This document shows, in pieces, positions 6,390-14,060 of a stretch of DNA of 56,418 nucleotides; within the stretch, counting starts at the first letter, position 1, and every line of letters starts with the position of its first letter. The position numbers and the translations under genes were made by a program. The DNA comes from Rhodocyclaceae bacterium UBA2250 (GTDB lineage: Bacteria; Pseudomonadota; Gammaproteobacteria; Burkholderiales; Rhodocyclaceae): positions 1,365-57,782 of the forward strand of contig DDXW01000033.1 in assembly GCA_002347285.1 (NCBI GenBank), given 5' to 3'. The notes below the pieces were generated by a model. That model worked only from the letters and a program-made list of their open reading frames with translations. It ran no database searches and had not been told where the DNA came from.

Positions 6390-6947
6390 TTGAGCAAGGC
6401 GACCAGGAAGAGCAACGCCCCCACTTGGATCGACGCCAAGGCCAAGCTGGCCGACTTTGACCGCACCGGCCTGATCGGGCTGGTGCAAGACCTCTACGCG
6501 GCAAGCAAGGACAACCAGGCCTTCCTGCACGCCCGCTTTGGCCTGGGCGATGATCCGCTCAATCCCTACAAAGCGACAATCACGCAGTGGATCAACCCCG
6601 CCGACCCTCGCAAGCCGATGTCGGTGGCCAAGGCCAAAAAAGCCATCAGCGATTACAAAAAGGCATTGGGTGAGCCTATGGGTTTGGCTGAACTGACGGT
6701 GTTCTACTGCGAGGAGGTGTTTAATTTTCTGGCCGATTGCGGCATGGATGACGAAGGCTTTTACGACGCACTGGTGCGGATATTCGAACAGGCGATCAAG
6801 TACGTGCTGGCGCTACCTGAGGCACAGCAAGCATCGTTCCTTGCCCGACTTGACCGGGTACGCCAACTGGGACAAAACGTCGGCTGGGGCGTGGGTGATG
6901 ACTTCGATCATTTCTGGTCGCAAGCGGGTTTGGTGGGTGAGGCATGA
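6390..6947 (+). CDS. Conserved island protein of unknown function (185 aa)
   Basis: Starts at TTG 6390 with GAGGG about 9 bp upstream. The protein is mainly helical, with charged N-terminal helices (KLADFDRTGLIGLVQDLYAA), a loop FGLGDDPLNPYKATITQWIN, a basic helix of alternating Lys/Ala (SVAKAKKAISDYKKALG), and an aromatic, acidic C-terminal part ending GWGVGDDFDHFW. I recall similar proteins beside restriction-modification and primase-helicase genes in other proteobacterial islands but cannot assign a function. The stop overlaps the next start (ATGA), and that gene in turn overlaps the primase-helicase. The three therefore formed one operon, suggesting a shared defence or conflict role. Confidence 0.75.
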   Translation: MSKATRKSNAPTWIDAKAKLADFDRTGLIGLVQDLYAASKDNQAFLHARFGLGDDPLNPYKATITQWINPADPRKPMSVAKAKKAISDYKKALGEPMGLAELTVFYCEEVFNFLADCGMDDEGFYDALVRIFEQAIKYVLALPEAQQASFLARLDRVRQLGQNVGWGVGDDFDHFWSQAGLVGEA

Positions 6948-7279
6948 AGAAAGCTGAAAAGCTGGTAATGGGCGATTGGCGCATCACGGCAATGGAAGTC
7001 TGGGATGCGAATTACTTCGATATGGAAGTGCCGGCGCACATCACGATTCGCAAGGACCTGACCGGTGATTTCCAGTTTGGCCTGGTGCAGGGAGATATAG
7101 ATGGCCGGGTTGATGCCACCGATGGTGTGGTGCGTTTGGAGTTTTCCTGGTCGGGCTTTGATGAGAACGATCCCATGAGCGGGCGCGGTTGGATGCAAGT
7201 CGACGGCGACCAGGCCGAAGGACGGATATTCATCCACCTTGGCGATGAGTCGGGATTCAAGGCGGAACGCACGGGATGA
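6944..7279 (+). CDS. Small beta-rich island protein of unknown function (111 aa)
   Basis: Starts at ATG 6944, overlapping the previous stop, and its own stop overlaps the primase-helicase ATG at 7276. Its sequence (GDWRITAMEVWDANYFDMEVP, HITIRKDLTGDFQFGLVQG, GWMQVDGDQAEGRIFIHLGD) alternates hydrophobic and polar residues, as in a small beta-sandwich or barrel. I do not recognise a family. Its overlap on both sides ties it to the same operon as the 185-residue protein and the AEP-helicase. Confidence 0.72.
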   Translation: MKKAEKLVMGDWRITAMEVWDANYFDMEVPAHITIRKDLTGDFQFGLVQGDIDGRVDATDGVVRLEFSWSGFDENDPMSGRGWMQVDGDQAEGRIFIHLGDESGFKAERTG

Positions 7280-9143
7280 ATGGCCCGGGTTTTGATTCAA
7301 CATTGGAGCTGGAACGCCTGCGCGCTGAAAATGCCCGACTGATTACCCTGCTCGAAGCCAAGGGCATTGAATGGCGCTTGCCGCCAGAACCTGTGGTAGC
7401 AGTGACCGAACCGGAACCATCGAATCTTTCCACCGACGAAAAGGTAGCGCTATTTCGACGGCTGTTTCGTGGTCGCACCGATCTCTACCCCGTCCGTTGG
7501 GAAAATTCAGCAACCGGAAAGTCAGGATATTCCCCGGTCTGTGCCAATGATCGGCGTCACGGCATTTGCGAGAAGCCGCGTATCAAGTGTGCGGATTGCA
7601 ACCATCGCCAAATGAAACCGCTGTCGGACCAGGTGATCTACGAGCACCTTTCAGGAAAACGCACGGTTGGCGTCTATCCCCTGCTGACGGACGATACCTG
7701 CCATTTCCTCGCCGCCGATTTTGACGAGGCAGAATGGCGAGAGGATGCCAAGGCATTCTTCCAGTCATGTCACGAGTTGGGCGTTCCTGCTGCCCTTGAG
7801 GTATCACGATCCGGCAATGGTGCCCACGCTTGGATATTCTTCACCGGCAGCGTTTCAGCTCGAGATGCACGTCGCCTGGGTACAGCCAGCCATCATCAGC
7901 CATACCTGTGCCCGGACCCGGCAACTCAAGCTTGAGTCCTATGACCGGTTGTTTCCCAATCAGGATTCGATGCCCAAAGGTGGTTTCGGCAACTTGATTG
8001 CATTGCCACTGCAAAAGGCTCCCCGTGAACGGGGTTGCAGTGTTTTCGTGGACGGTGATCTGCGCCCTTACCACGATCAGTGGGCTTTCCTCGCCGCTGT
8101 CCAGCCGATGTCTGCACATGACATTGATCCCACCATTCTGCGGGCTACAGGCAACTCGCATCCACTCGACGTAAACTTCATCGATGAAGAAGACCAAAGG
8201 GAACCGTGGAAGCGACCATCGTCTGCCACCAAGAAGCTGGTCGGGCCGATGCCAAAATCCCTCACGGTTACGGTCGCCAACCTGATTTACTTCGAAAAGG
8301 CACAACTGCCTCAGTCGCTGGCGAACCGGTTGATTCGTTTGGCAGCCTTCCAGAATCCCGAGTTCTACAAAAAGCAGGCAATGCGCTTCTCGGTATGGGA
8401 TGAACCGCGCGTGATCGGGTGTGCCGAGAACTACCCCAACCATATCGCCCTGCCGCGTGGCTGCCTCGATGCCGCCCGGGATCTGCTGCGCGACAATGAC
8501 ATCGCATGCGATCTGATCGATGAGCGGTACACCGGCATTGCTTTGGATGTCGGATTCGCCGGTACTCTGAGACCTGATCAGGAGGTAGCTGTGGCGGCAA
8601 TGCTCAACCATGATGCCGGCGTGCTCTGCGCGCCGACCGCCTTCGGCAAGACAGTGACGGCGGCTGCGATGATTGCCCGGCGGGGTGTCAATACGCTGGT
8701 TCTGGTGCATCGCACCGAATTGCTCAAGCAATGGCAGGAACGTCTGCAATCTTTCCTGGGAGCCGGCAAGGGCGTGGTCGGTACCATTGGCGGTGGCAAA
8801 GCCAACGATCACCGAACTTGACGGGCTGCCGCCCGAGGCACCGCGCGTTCTACTCGCGACCGGCAAATTGGTCGGCGAGGGGTTTGACCACCCCGCCCTC
8901 GACACGCTGGTACTGGCGATGCCGATCTCATGGAAGGGAACCCTGCAGCAATACGCTGGTCGTCTCCACCGTGAGCACGCCACCAAGACTGATGTCCGGA
9001 TCATCGACTTCGTGGACACTGGTCACCCGGCGCTGCTGCGGATGTGGGACAAACGGCAGCGCGGATATCGGGCCATGGGTTACCGGGTTGTAGAACACCC
9101 GCAGCAGGTAGCAGACTTGCTCAATAGCCCCAATAGCGCGTAG
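7276..9143 (+). pseudogene. Broken archaeo-eukaryotic primase plus SF2 helicase (TOTE-type)
   Basis: Three frames must be joined to read this gene. Frame 1 (7276-7890): a coiled N-terminus, cysteine-rich zinc region (GICEKPRIKCADC), then archaeo-eukaryotic primase motifs FLAADFDEAEW (acidic metal pair) and SGNGAHAWIFF (the histidine motif). A tandem AGCC duplication at 7884-7891 shifts the frame. Frame 2 (7892-8805) continues with ISHTCARTRQLKLESYDRLF and reaches the helicase Walker A APTAFGKTVTAAA. At about 8797-8812 the sequence jumps to the late helicase region in frame 3 (GKLVGEGFDHPALDTLVLAM, LQQYAGRLHREH), with the Walker B DExH part and central helicase segments missing. This fused architecture is the TOTE-conflict-type primase-helicase. 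The protein cannot function as helicase or, after the frameshift, as a whole. Confidence 0.85.
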
Positions 9144-9160
9144 TTCGGTAGTAAACTGCG

Positions 9161-9169
9161 CACCACCAG
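9161..9169 (+). repeat. Right direct repeat (attR-like)
   Basis: CACCACCAG, identical to 2799-2807 at the tRNA 3' end. It lies 8 bp before a terminator hairpin, the layout expected if it once was the tRNA end followed by its own terminator. Nine bases alone are weak, but position and context support it. Confidence 0.55.
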
Positions 9170-9176
9170 AACACGG

Positions 9177-9209
9177 AAAGCCGAATCGTCGTCCCGGTTC
9201 GGCTTTTTT
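9177..9209 (+). terminator. Rho-independent terminator, probably the displaced tRNA terminator
   Basis: AAAGCCGAA (9177-9185) pairs with TTCGGCTTT (9198-9206) around a 12-nt loop and runs into TTTTTT. It points in the tRNA direction and stands right after the right island repeat. On the other strand it also lies 3 bp beyond the ilvA stop and has a shorter T-run, so it may serve both. Confidence 0.85.
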
Positions 9210-9211
9210 CT

Positions 9212-10717
9212 TCAGCCGAGGAACAGGCGGTAGGCCGGGTTCTTCGATTCGTCCCAGTGGCGATAGCCGAGGTTCTTCAGGAAGGCGCGGAATTCCTTCA
9301 TCTCGCGCGGCGGCACCTGCATGCCGACCAGCACGCGGCCGGTGTCGGCGCCGTGGTTGCGGTAGTGGAACAGGCTGATGTTCCAGCCGGCGCTCATCTT
9401 GTTGAGGAAGTGCATCAGCGCGCCGGGCCGCTCGGGGAATTCGAAGCGGTAGAGCAATTCATTTTCGACCTGCGGCGCGTGGCCGCCGACGAGGTGGCGG
9501 ATGTGCAGCTTCGCCATTTCGTCGTCGGTCAGGTCGAGCGTGGCGTAGCCGTGGCGGCGCAGCTGCTCGACGAGGCGGGCAGCCTCGGCGCGGTCATGCA
9601 CCTGGATGCCGACGAAGACGTGCGCGGCGCGGGCGTCGTGGAAGCGGTAGTTGAACTCGGTGATGTTGCGCGCGCCGATCATGCCGACGAACTTCTTGTA
9701 GCTGCCGGGTTTCTCGGGCAGGGTGACGGCGAGCACCGCTTCGCGCTGCTCGCCGACCTCGGCGCGTTCGGCGACGAAGCGCAGCCGGTCGAAGTTCATG
9801 TTGGCGCCCGAGGCGACGGCGACCAGCGTCCTGCCCTTCGCCTTGTTGCGCCTGGCCCATTCCTTGGCGCCGGCGATCGCCAGCGCGCCAGCCGGTTCGA
9901 GGATCGAGCGGGTGTCCTCGAACACGTCCTTGATCGCCGCGCAGATGGCGTCGGTGTCGACCAGCACCATCTCGTCGACGTACTGGCGGCAGAGGCGGAA
10001 GGTTTCTTGGCCGACCATCTTCACCGCCGCGCCGTCGGCGAACAGGCCGACGGAATCGAGCCGCACGCGCCGGCCGGCCTTGAGCGAACGGTCCATCGCG
10101 TCGGCATCGGCGGCCTCGACGCCGATGATCCGCGTCTCGGGCCGCAGGCGCTTGATGTAGGCGGCCACCCCGGAGACCAGCCCGCCGCCGCCGACGCAGC
10201 AGAACACCGCGTCGATCGGATCGGGGTGCTGGCGCAGGATCTCCATGCCGATCGTGCCCTGGCCGGCGATTACCTCCGGATCGTCGAAGGGGTGGACGAA
10301 GGCGAGCTTCTCCTTCTTCTCCAGTTGCAGCGCGTGGGCGTAGGCGGCGTCGTAGGCCTCGCCGTGCAGCACGACCTCCGCGCCGCGCTTCCTGACCGCG
10401 TCGATCTTGATCTGCGGCGTCGTCGTCGGCATGACGATCACCGCGCGCAGCCCTTGCTTCTGCGCGGCGAGCGCGACGCCCTGCGCGTGGTTGCCGGCCG
10501 AGGCGCAGATCACGCCGCGCCTCCTTTGCTGCGGCGTCAGGTGCGCGATCTTGTTGTAGGCGCCGCGCAGCTTGAAGCTGAATACCGGCTGCATGTCCTC
10601 GCGCTTGAGCAGGAGGCGGTTGCCGCAGCGGGCCGAGAGGTTGGGCGCGAGTTCGAGCGGCGTCTCTTCCGCGACGTCATAGACGCGGGCGTTGAGGATT
10701 TTTTCGAGGTAATCCAT
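9212..10717 (-). CDS. ilvA: Biosynthetic threonine ammonia-lyase
   Basis: A 501-residue PLP enzyme from ATG 10717 (MDYLEKILNARVYDV). The PLP lysine is in FSFKLRGAYNK (about residue 50). The loop SAGNHAQGVAL and the phosphate-binding glycine loop CCVGGGGLVSGVAAY are present. The last about 180 residues hold two ACT-like domains (VTLPEKPGSYKKFVGMIG and RFEFPERPGALMHFL), which bind isoleucine and valine. The two-domain length marks the biosynthetic, feedback-controlled form rather than the short catabolic one. It deaminates threonine to 2-oxobutanoate, the first step to isoleucine, in the cytosol. A further in-frame start at 10789 would add 24 residues not typical of the family. The gene is divergent from the binding-protein gene at 10860. 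Confidence 0.94.
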   Translation of the reverse strand: MDYLEKILNARVYDVAEETPLELAPNLSARCGNRLLLKREDMQPVFSFKLRGAYNKIAHLTPQQRRRGVICASAGNHAQGVALAAQKQGLRAVIVMPTTTPQIKIDAVRKRGAEVVLHGEAYDAAYAHALQLEKKEKLAFVHPFDDPEVIAGQGTIGMEILRQHPDPIDAVFCCVGGGGLVSGVAAYIKRLRPETRIIGVEAADADAMDRSLKAGRRVRLDSVGLFADGAAVKMVGQETFRLCRQYVDEMVLVDTDAICAAIKDVFEDTRSILEPAGALAIAGAKEWARRNKAKGRTLVAVASGANMNFDRLRFVAERAEVGEQREAVLAVTLPEKPGSYKKFVGMIGARNITEFNYRFHDARAAHVFVGIQVHDRAEAARLVEQLRRHGYATLDLTDDEMAKLHIRHLVGGHAPQVENELLYRFEFPERPGALMHFLNKMSAGWNISLFHYRNHGADTGRVLVGMQVPPREMKEFRAFLKNLGYRHWDESKNPAYRLFLG

Positions 10718-10859
10718 GGCGGGCGGTGCGGAATAGTCGGTAGCGCGCAAGGGTAACATGCGGCGCGCCGGCCCCTCCGTCGCCAACAAGGGCCGGCCCG
10801 CGGCCGTGCGATAGCCGGTAGAATTTCATGCATTCCCGCCAGGCCCCGAAAGGATCTCC

Positions 10860-11648
10860 ATGCTCGCCCGACTGCTCCGCTCCTTCGGACTGACGCTCGC
10901 CTGCCTGGCCGGCACCGCTGCCCAGGCGCAGGGCGACAAGACCGAGCTGCTGCTCTATTGCGGCATCACCATGGTGCGGCCGATGACGGAGATCGCCCAG
11001 CTTTTCGAGAAGCGCGAGAACGTCAGGATCGCCATCGCCCAGGGCGGCTCCGAAGACCTCTTCCAGTCCGCGAAGAAGAGCGGCCTCGGCGACTGGTATC
11101 TGCCCGGCGAGCCGAGCTATCACGCCAGGCACCAGAAGGAAGGCCTGTTCGGCGAACATGTCACGGTCGGCTACAACCAGATGGCCCTGGTCGTGCAGAA
11201 GGGCAACCCGAAGAACGTCAAGGCCGATCCGCGCGAACTGCTGCGCAAGGACCTCGTCGCCATCATCGGCAACGCCGAATCCGGCAGCGTCGGCCAGGAA
11301 GCCAAGGCGATCCTCGACGGCCTCGGCATCTACCCGAAGGTGATGCGCCAGGCGGCCTTCCTCGTCCCGGACTCGCGCAGCCTGATGACCGCCATGAAGA
11401 AGGGCGAGGCGGACGTGGCGCTCACCTGGCGCGCGACGGCCTTCTTCCCCGACAACGCGCCGAAGGTCGACGCGCTCGCCCTCGATCCGAAGCTCGCCCG
11501 GCCGCAGGCCCTGATGCTGATCCAGCTGAAGAGCACGCAGCACCCCGAGCTGGCCAGCCGCTTCCAGGCCTTCGCCGCCGGCGCGGAAGGGCAGGCGATC
11601 TTCCGCAGACACGGCTTCCTCGACAGCAAGGGCGCCGCCGGCGGCTAG
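10860..11648 (+). CDS. ModA-like extracytoplasmic substrate-binding protein
   Basis: A 262-residue secreted protein. Residues 1-23 are a Sec signal peptide (LTLACLAGTAAQAQG). The mature part resembles type II ABC binding proteins of the molybdate/sulfate group: LLLYCGITMVRPMTEIAQLF at the start, NVRIAIAQGGSEDLFQSAK, then GYNQMALVVQKGNPKNV and the second-lobe pieces GEADVALTWRATAFF. No permease or ATPase gene is nearby. Instead the hybrid sensor kinase starts 9 bp downstream, so the protein more likely presents a ligand to that kinase than to a transporter. Ligand not known; an oxyanion is suggested by the fold class. AAAGGA lies upstream of the ATG. Confidence 0.82.
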   Translation: MLARLLRSFGLTLACLAGTAAQAQGDKTELLLYCGITMVRPMTEIAQLFEKRENVRIAIAQGGSEDLFQSAKKSGLGDWYLPGEPSYHARHQKEGLFGEHVTVGYNQMALVVQKGNPKNVKADPRELLRKDLVAIIGNAESGSVGQEAKAILDGLGIYPKVMRQAAFLVPDSRSLMTAMKKGEADVALTWRATAFFPDNAPKVDALALDPKLARPQALMLIQLKSTQHPELASRFQAFAAGAEGQAIFRRHGFLDSKGAAGG

Positions 11649-11657
11649 GACGCGACG

Positions 11658-14000
11658 ATGGACGTGCTGCGACGCATCGCCGGCCGGGTGACCAAGCCGT
11701 CGGTCCTGTGGCTGATGGGTGTCGCGCTCGCCTGCCTGCTGGCGGTGATCGGCCTCAAGCTGCTGTTCGACCGGCTCCAGGCGGAGCTCGGGCACAAGCG
11801 CGCCAACGAGCAGGTGCGCCTCGCCATCGGCGAGGAAATTCTGCGCAGCATCCAGGCGCTGGAAAAGGAAATCTACCGCATGGCGGCCAGCGACAATCCC
11901 GCCGGCCGGACGCGCGTCGGGCGCGAAATCGATCATTACATCGACAAGCTGCGGCACGACATCGAGACGCTGAAGGGCGGTGGCACGGTGCAGCGGCTGG
12001 TGCGGCTCAACATCGAGGGCCTCGACGAGGTCGACAACGCGGTCAGCTATCGGGCCGATCCGGCGACACAGGGTTACGTGATGGAGCTGATCGAGGTCGC
12101 GCCGATGCTCGACGTCATCGGCGCGAAGGCGGCCGAACTCAAGGGCCTGCTGCTGCGCCGCGACGAGTGCGTCGAGCGGGGCAGCGGCGCCTGCCTGATC
12201 GCGACGACGGACGAGATCGCCTTCTTCCTCAAGCAGATTCCTTCGCATTTCGAGCGGCTGACGGAAAACGCCAACCGCCTGTTCTTCGAGAGCAGCGCCC
12301 GCCTGCGCGGCGTCGAGGAAGCCCTGCAGGCCCAAAAGGAGCGACTGAAAAGGATCGAGATGGGCCTGGTCGGCTTTGTCATCCTGCTCGCCGGCATCGT
12401 CTCGATCCTGTTCTTGCGGCGCATCGACGAGGCGAACAGCCGGCTCGAGGCGGCGATCGGGGAAATGCGCGCCGCCAAGGAGGCCGCCGAACACGCCAGC
12501 CGCGCCAAGTCCGAATTCGTCTCGCGCATGAGCCATGAACTGCGCACGCCCCTCAACGCCATCATCGGCTTCGCCGAACTGCTCGAGGCCGAACCGCTGT
12601 CGCCCGAGCACAAGAGCTACGTAACCCTCATCAACAACTCCGGCCGGCACCTGCTCGAACTGATCAACGCGGTGCTCGACCACGCCAAGATCGAGGCCGG
12701 CCATCTGACGCTGGAAAAGATCGCCTTCGACTTTTCCGCCGCGATCGAGGCCGTCAACAGCATCATCGGTACGCGCGCCGCGGACAAGGGGCTCGCCTTC
12801 GTCGCCAGCATCGCGCCGGACCTGCCGCGTTTCGTGATCGGCGATCCGACGCGCCTGCGCCAGGTACTGATCAACCTGCTCGGCAATGCGATCAAATTCA
12901 CCGAGCAGGGTTCGGTCGAGCTGCGCGTCGCCCAAGAGGCGGGGCGCATCGTCTTCAGCGTGCGCGACACCGGCATCGGCATGGCGCAGGCGGCGCTCGA
13001 ACACCTGTTCCGGCCCTTCAGCCAGGCCGACGATTCGGTGACGCGCAGGTTCGGCGGCACCGGCCTCGGCCTGCAGATCTCCAAGGAGCTGATCGAGGCG
13101 ATGGGCGGCGCCATCGAGGTCGAAAGCGCACCCGGCGTGGGCACGGTGTTCTGGTTCTCGCTGCCGCTGCAGGCCGCCGCCGACGCGTCCTCGTCCGCGC
13201 CGCCGCCCCAGGCGGCCCTGCCGCCGCTGGCCGGGCTGATTCCCGGCCCGGTGCTGCTCGTCGATGACAATCGCGTCAACCAGCAGCTGGGCTGCGCCAT
13301 GCTCGACCGGCTCGGCCTCGCGCACGAGTGCGCCGACGACGGCGCCGACGCCCTGCGCCGCCTCGCCGGCGCCGAGTTTGCGGCGGTGCTGATGGACATG
13401 GAAATGCCGGTCATGGACGGCATCGCGGCGACGCGGGCGATCCGCGCCGAAGAGGCGCGCACCGGCAAGGCGCGCATCCCGATCGTCGCCATGACGGCCA
13501 ACGCCCTGCAGGAGGATCGCGAGCGTTGCCGCGCCGCCGGCATGGACGGCTTCCTCGCCAAGCCGATCGTGCTCGGCGCGCTGCACGACGAACTGCACCG
13601 TCTGTTCGGCGGCCGGCCCGTCGCCGCGCCGGCAGCGCAGCCGCCGTCACCGGCCGAGGCGCCGGCGACGGGCAAGGCGATCTTCGACCGTGCCGCCGTC
13701 ATCGAGCGCATGGGCGATGCCGCACTGTTCGACGAGATCGCGGCGTTATTCGTCGCCGACGCGCCGGGTTACCTGGCGGAAATCGACGGCGCACTGGCGG
13801 CTGGGGATGGCCCCGCCCTGGCGCGCGCCGCCCATACGCTCAAGGGACTGTGCGCGACGTTCTCCGCATCGGCCGGCGAGACGACGGCGCGCCGGCTCGA
13901 GCAACAGGCGCGCGACGAGGCACTGGCCGGCTGCGGCGAGCTGGCGGCGCAACTGCGGACCCAGGTCGAGGCATTGACCGCGGCGTTGGCGGGGAAATAG
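11658..14000 (+). CDS. Hybrid sensor histidine kinase with receiver and HPt domains
   Basis: A 780-residue inner-membrane protein. TM1 is at about residues 17-36 and TM2 at about 236-253, enclosing a roughly 200-residue mainly helical periplasmic sensor. HisKA follows with His293 in SRMSHELRTPLN. The HATPase has N box GNAIKFT, DTGIG and GTGLGLQIS. A receiver domain begins near residue 532 (VLLVDDNRVNQQ) with the phosphoryl aspartate in LMDMEMPVMDG. A C-terminal HPt domain has its histidine in ARAAHTLKGLCAT. This is a complete internal phosphorelay, like TorS/ArcB, that should pass phosphate to a separate response regulator not adjacent here. It starts 9 bp after the binding-protein gene, suggesting ligand-loaded binding protein touches the sensor domain. 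An exact 24-bp repeat copy lies in the receiver coding region. Confidence 0.92.
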   Translation: MDVLRRIAGRVTKPSVLWLMGVALACLLAVIGLKLLFDRLQAELGHKRANEQVRLAIGEEILRSIQALEKEIYRMAASDNPAGRTRVGREIDHYIDKLRHDIETLKGGGTVQRLVRLNIEGLDEVDNAVSYRADPATQGYVMELIEVAPMLDVIGAKAAELKGLLLRRDECVERGSGACLIATTDEIAFFLKQIPSHFERLTENANRLFFESSARLRGVEEALQAQKERLKRIEMGLVGFVILLAGIVSILFLRRIDEANSRLEAAIGEMRAAKEAAEHASRAKSEFVSRMSHELRTPLNAIIGFAELLEAEPLSPEHKSYVTLINNSGRHLLELINAVLDHAKIEAGHLTLEKIAFDFSAAIEAVNSIIGTRAADKGLAFVASIAPDLPRFVIGDPTRLRQVLINLLGNAIKFTEQGSVELRVAQEAGRIVFSVRDTGIGMAQAALEHLFRPFSQADDSVTRRFGGTGLGLQISKELIEAMGGAIEVESAPGVGTVFWFSLPLQAAADASSSAPPPQAALPPLAGLIPGPVLLVDDNRVNQQLGCAMLDRLGLAHECADDGADALRRLAGAEFAAVLMDMEMPVMDGIAATRAIRAEEARTGKARIPIVAMTANALQEDRERCRAAGMDGFLAKPIVLGALHDELHRLFGGRPVAAPAAQPPSPAEAPATGKAIFDRAAVIERMGDAALFDEIAALFVADAPGYLAEIDGALAAGDGPALARAAHTLKGLCATFSASAGETTARRLEQQARDEALAGCGELAAQLRTQVEALTAALAGK
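13356..13379 (-). repeat. 24-bp repeat, copy B (inside the hybrid kinase gene)
   Basis: On the minus strand this is identical over 24 bp to copies F and H. It is antisense to its host gene, where it encodes part of RRLAGAEF in the receiver domain. Confidence 0.7.
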
Positions 14001-14060
14001 CGCCCGCCCGATCGGTTAGAATCTGCTGCCCTGCAGCATCGCCGTTCATCCAGTCCGTCC

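Larger units (their letters stand above)
2807..9160. mobile_element. Decayed tRNA-anchored genomic island (about 6.4 kb)
   Basis: The segment lies between CACCACCAG at the tRNA end and the same 9-mer at 9161. Beyond the second copy is a rho-independent terminator that points the same way as the tRNA and would end it if the island were removed. Inside are a broken tyrosine integrase next to the tRNA, a toxin-antitoxin pair, a truncated methyltransferase, small unknown genes and a broken primase-helicase. Base composition is visibly lower in GC than the flanks, with far more AA/TT runs. Island status is strongly inferred; the exact ends depend on the short repeat. Confidence 0.72.
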
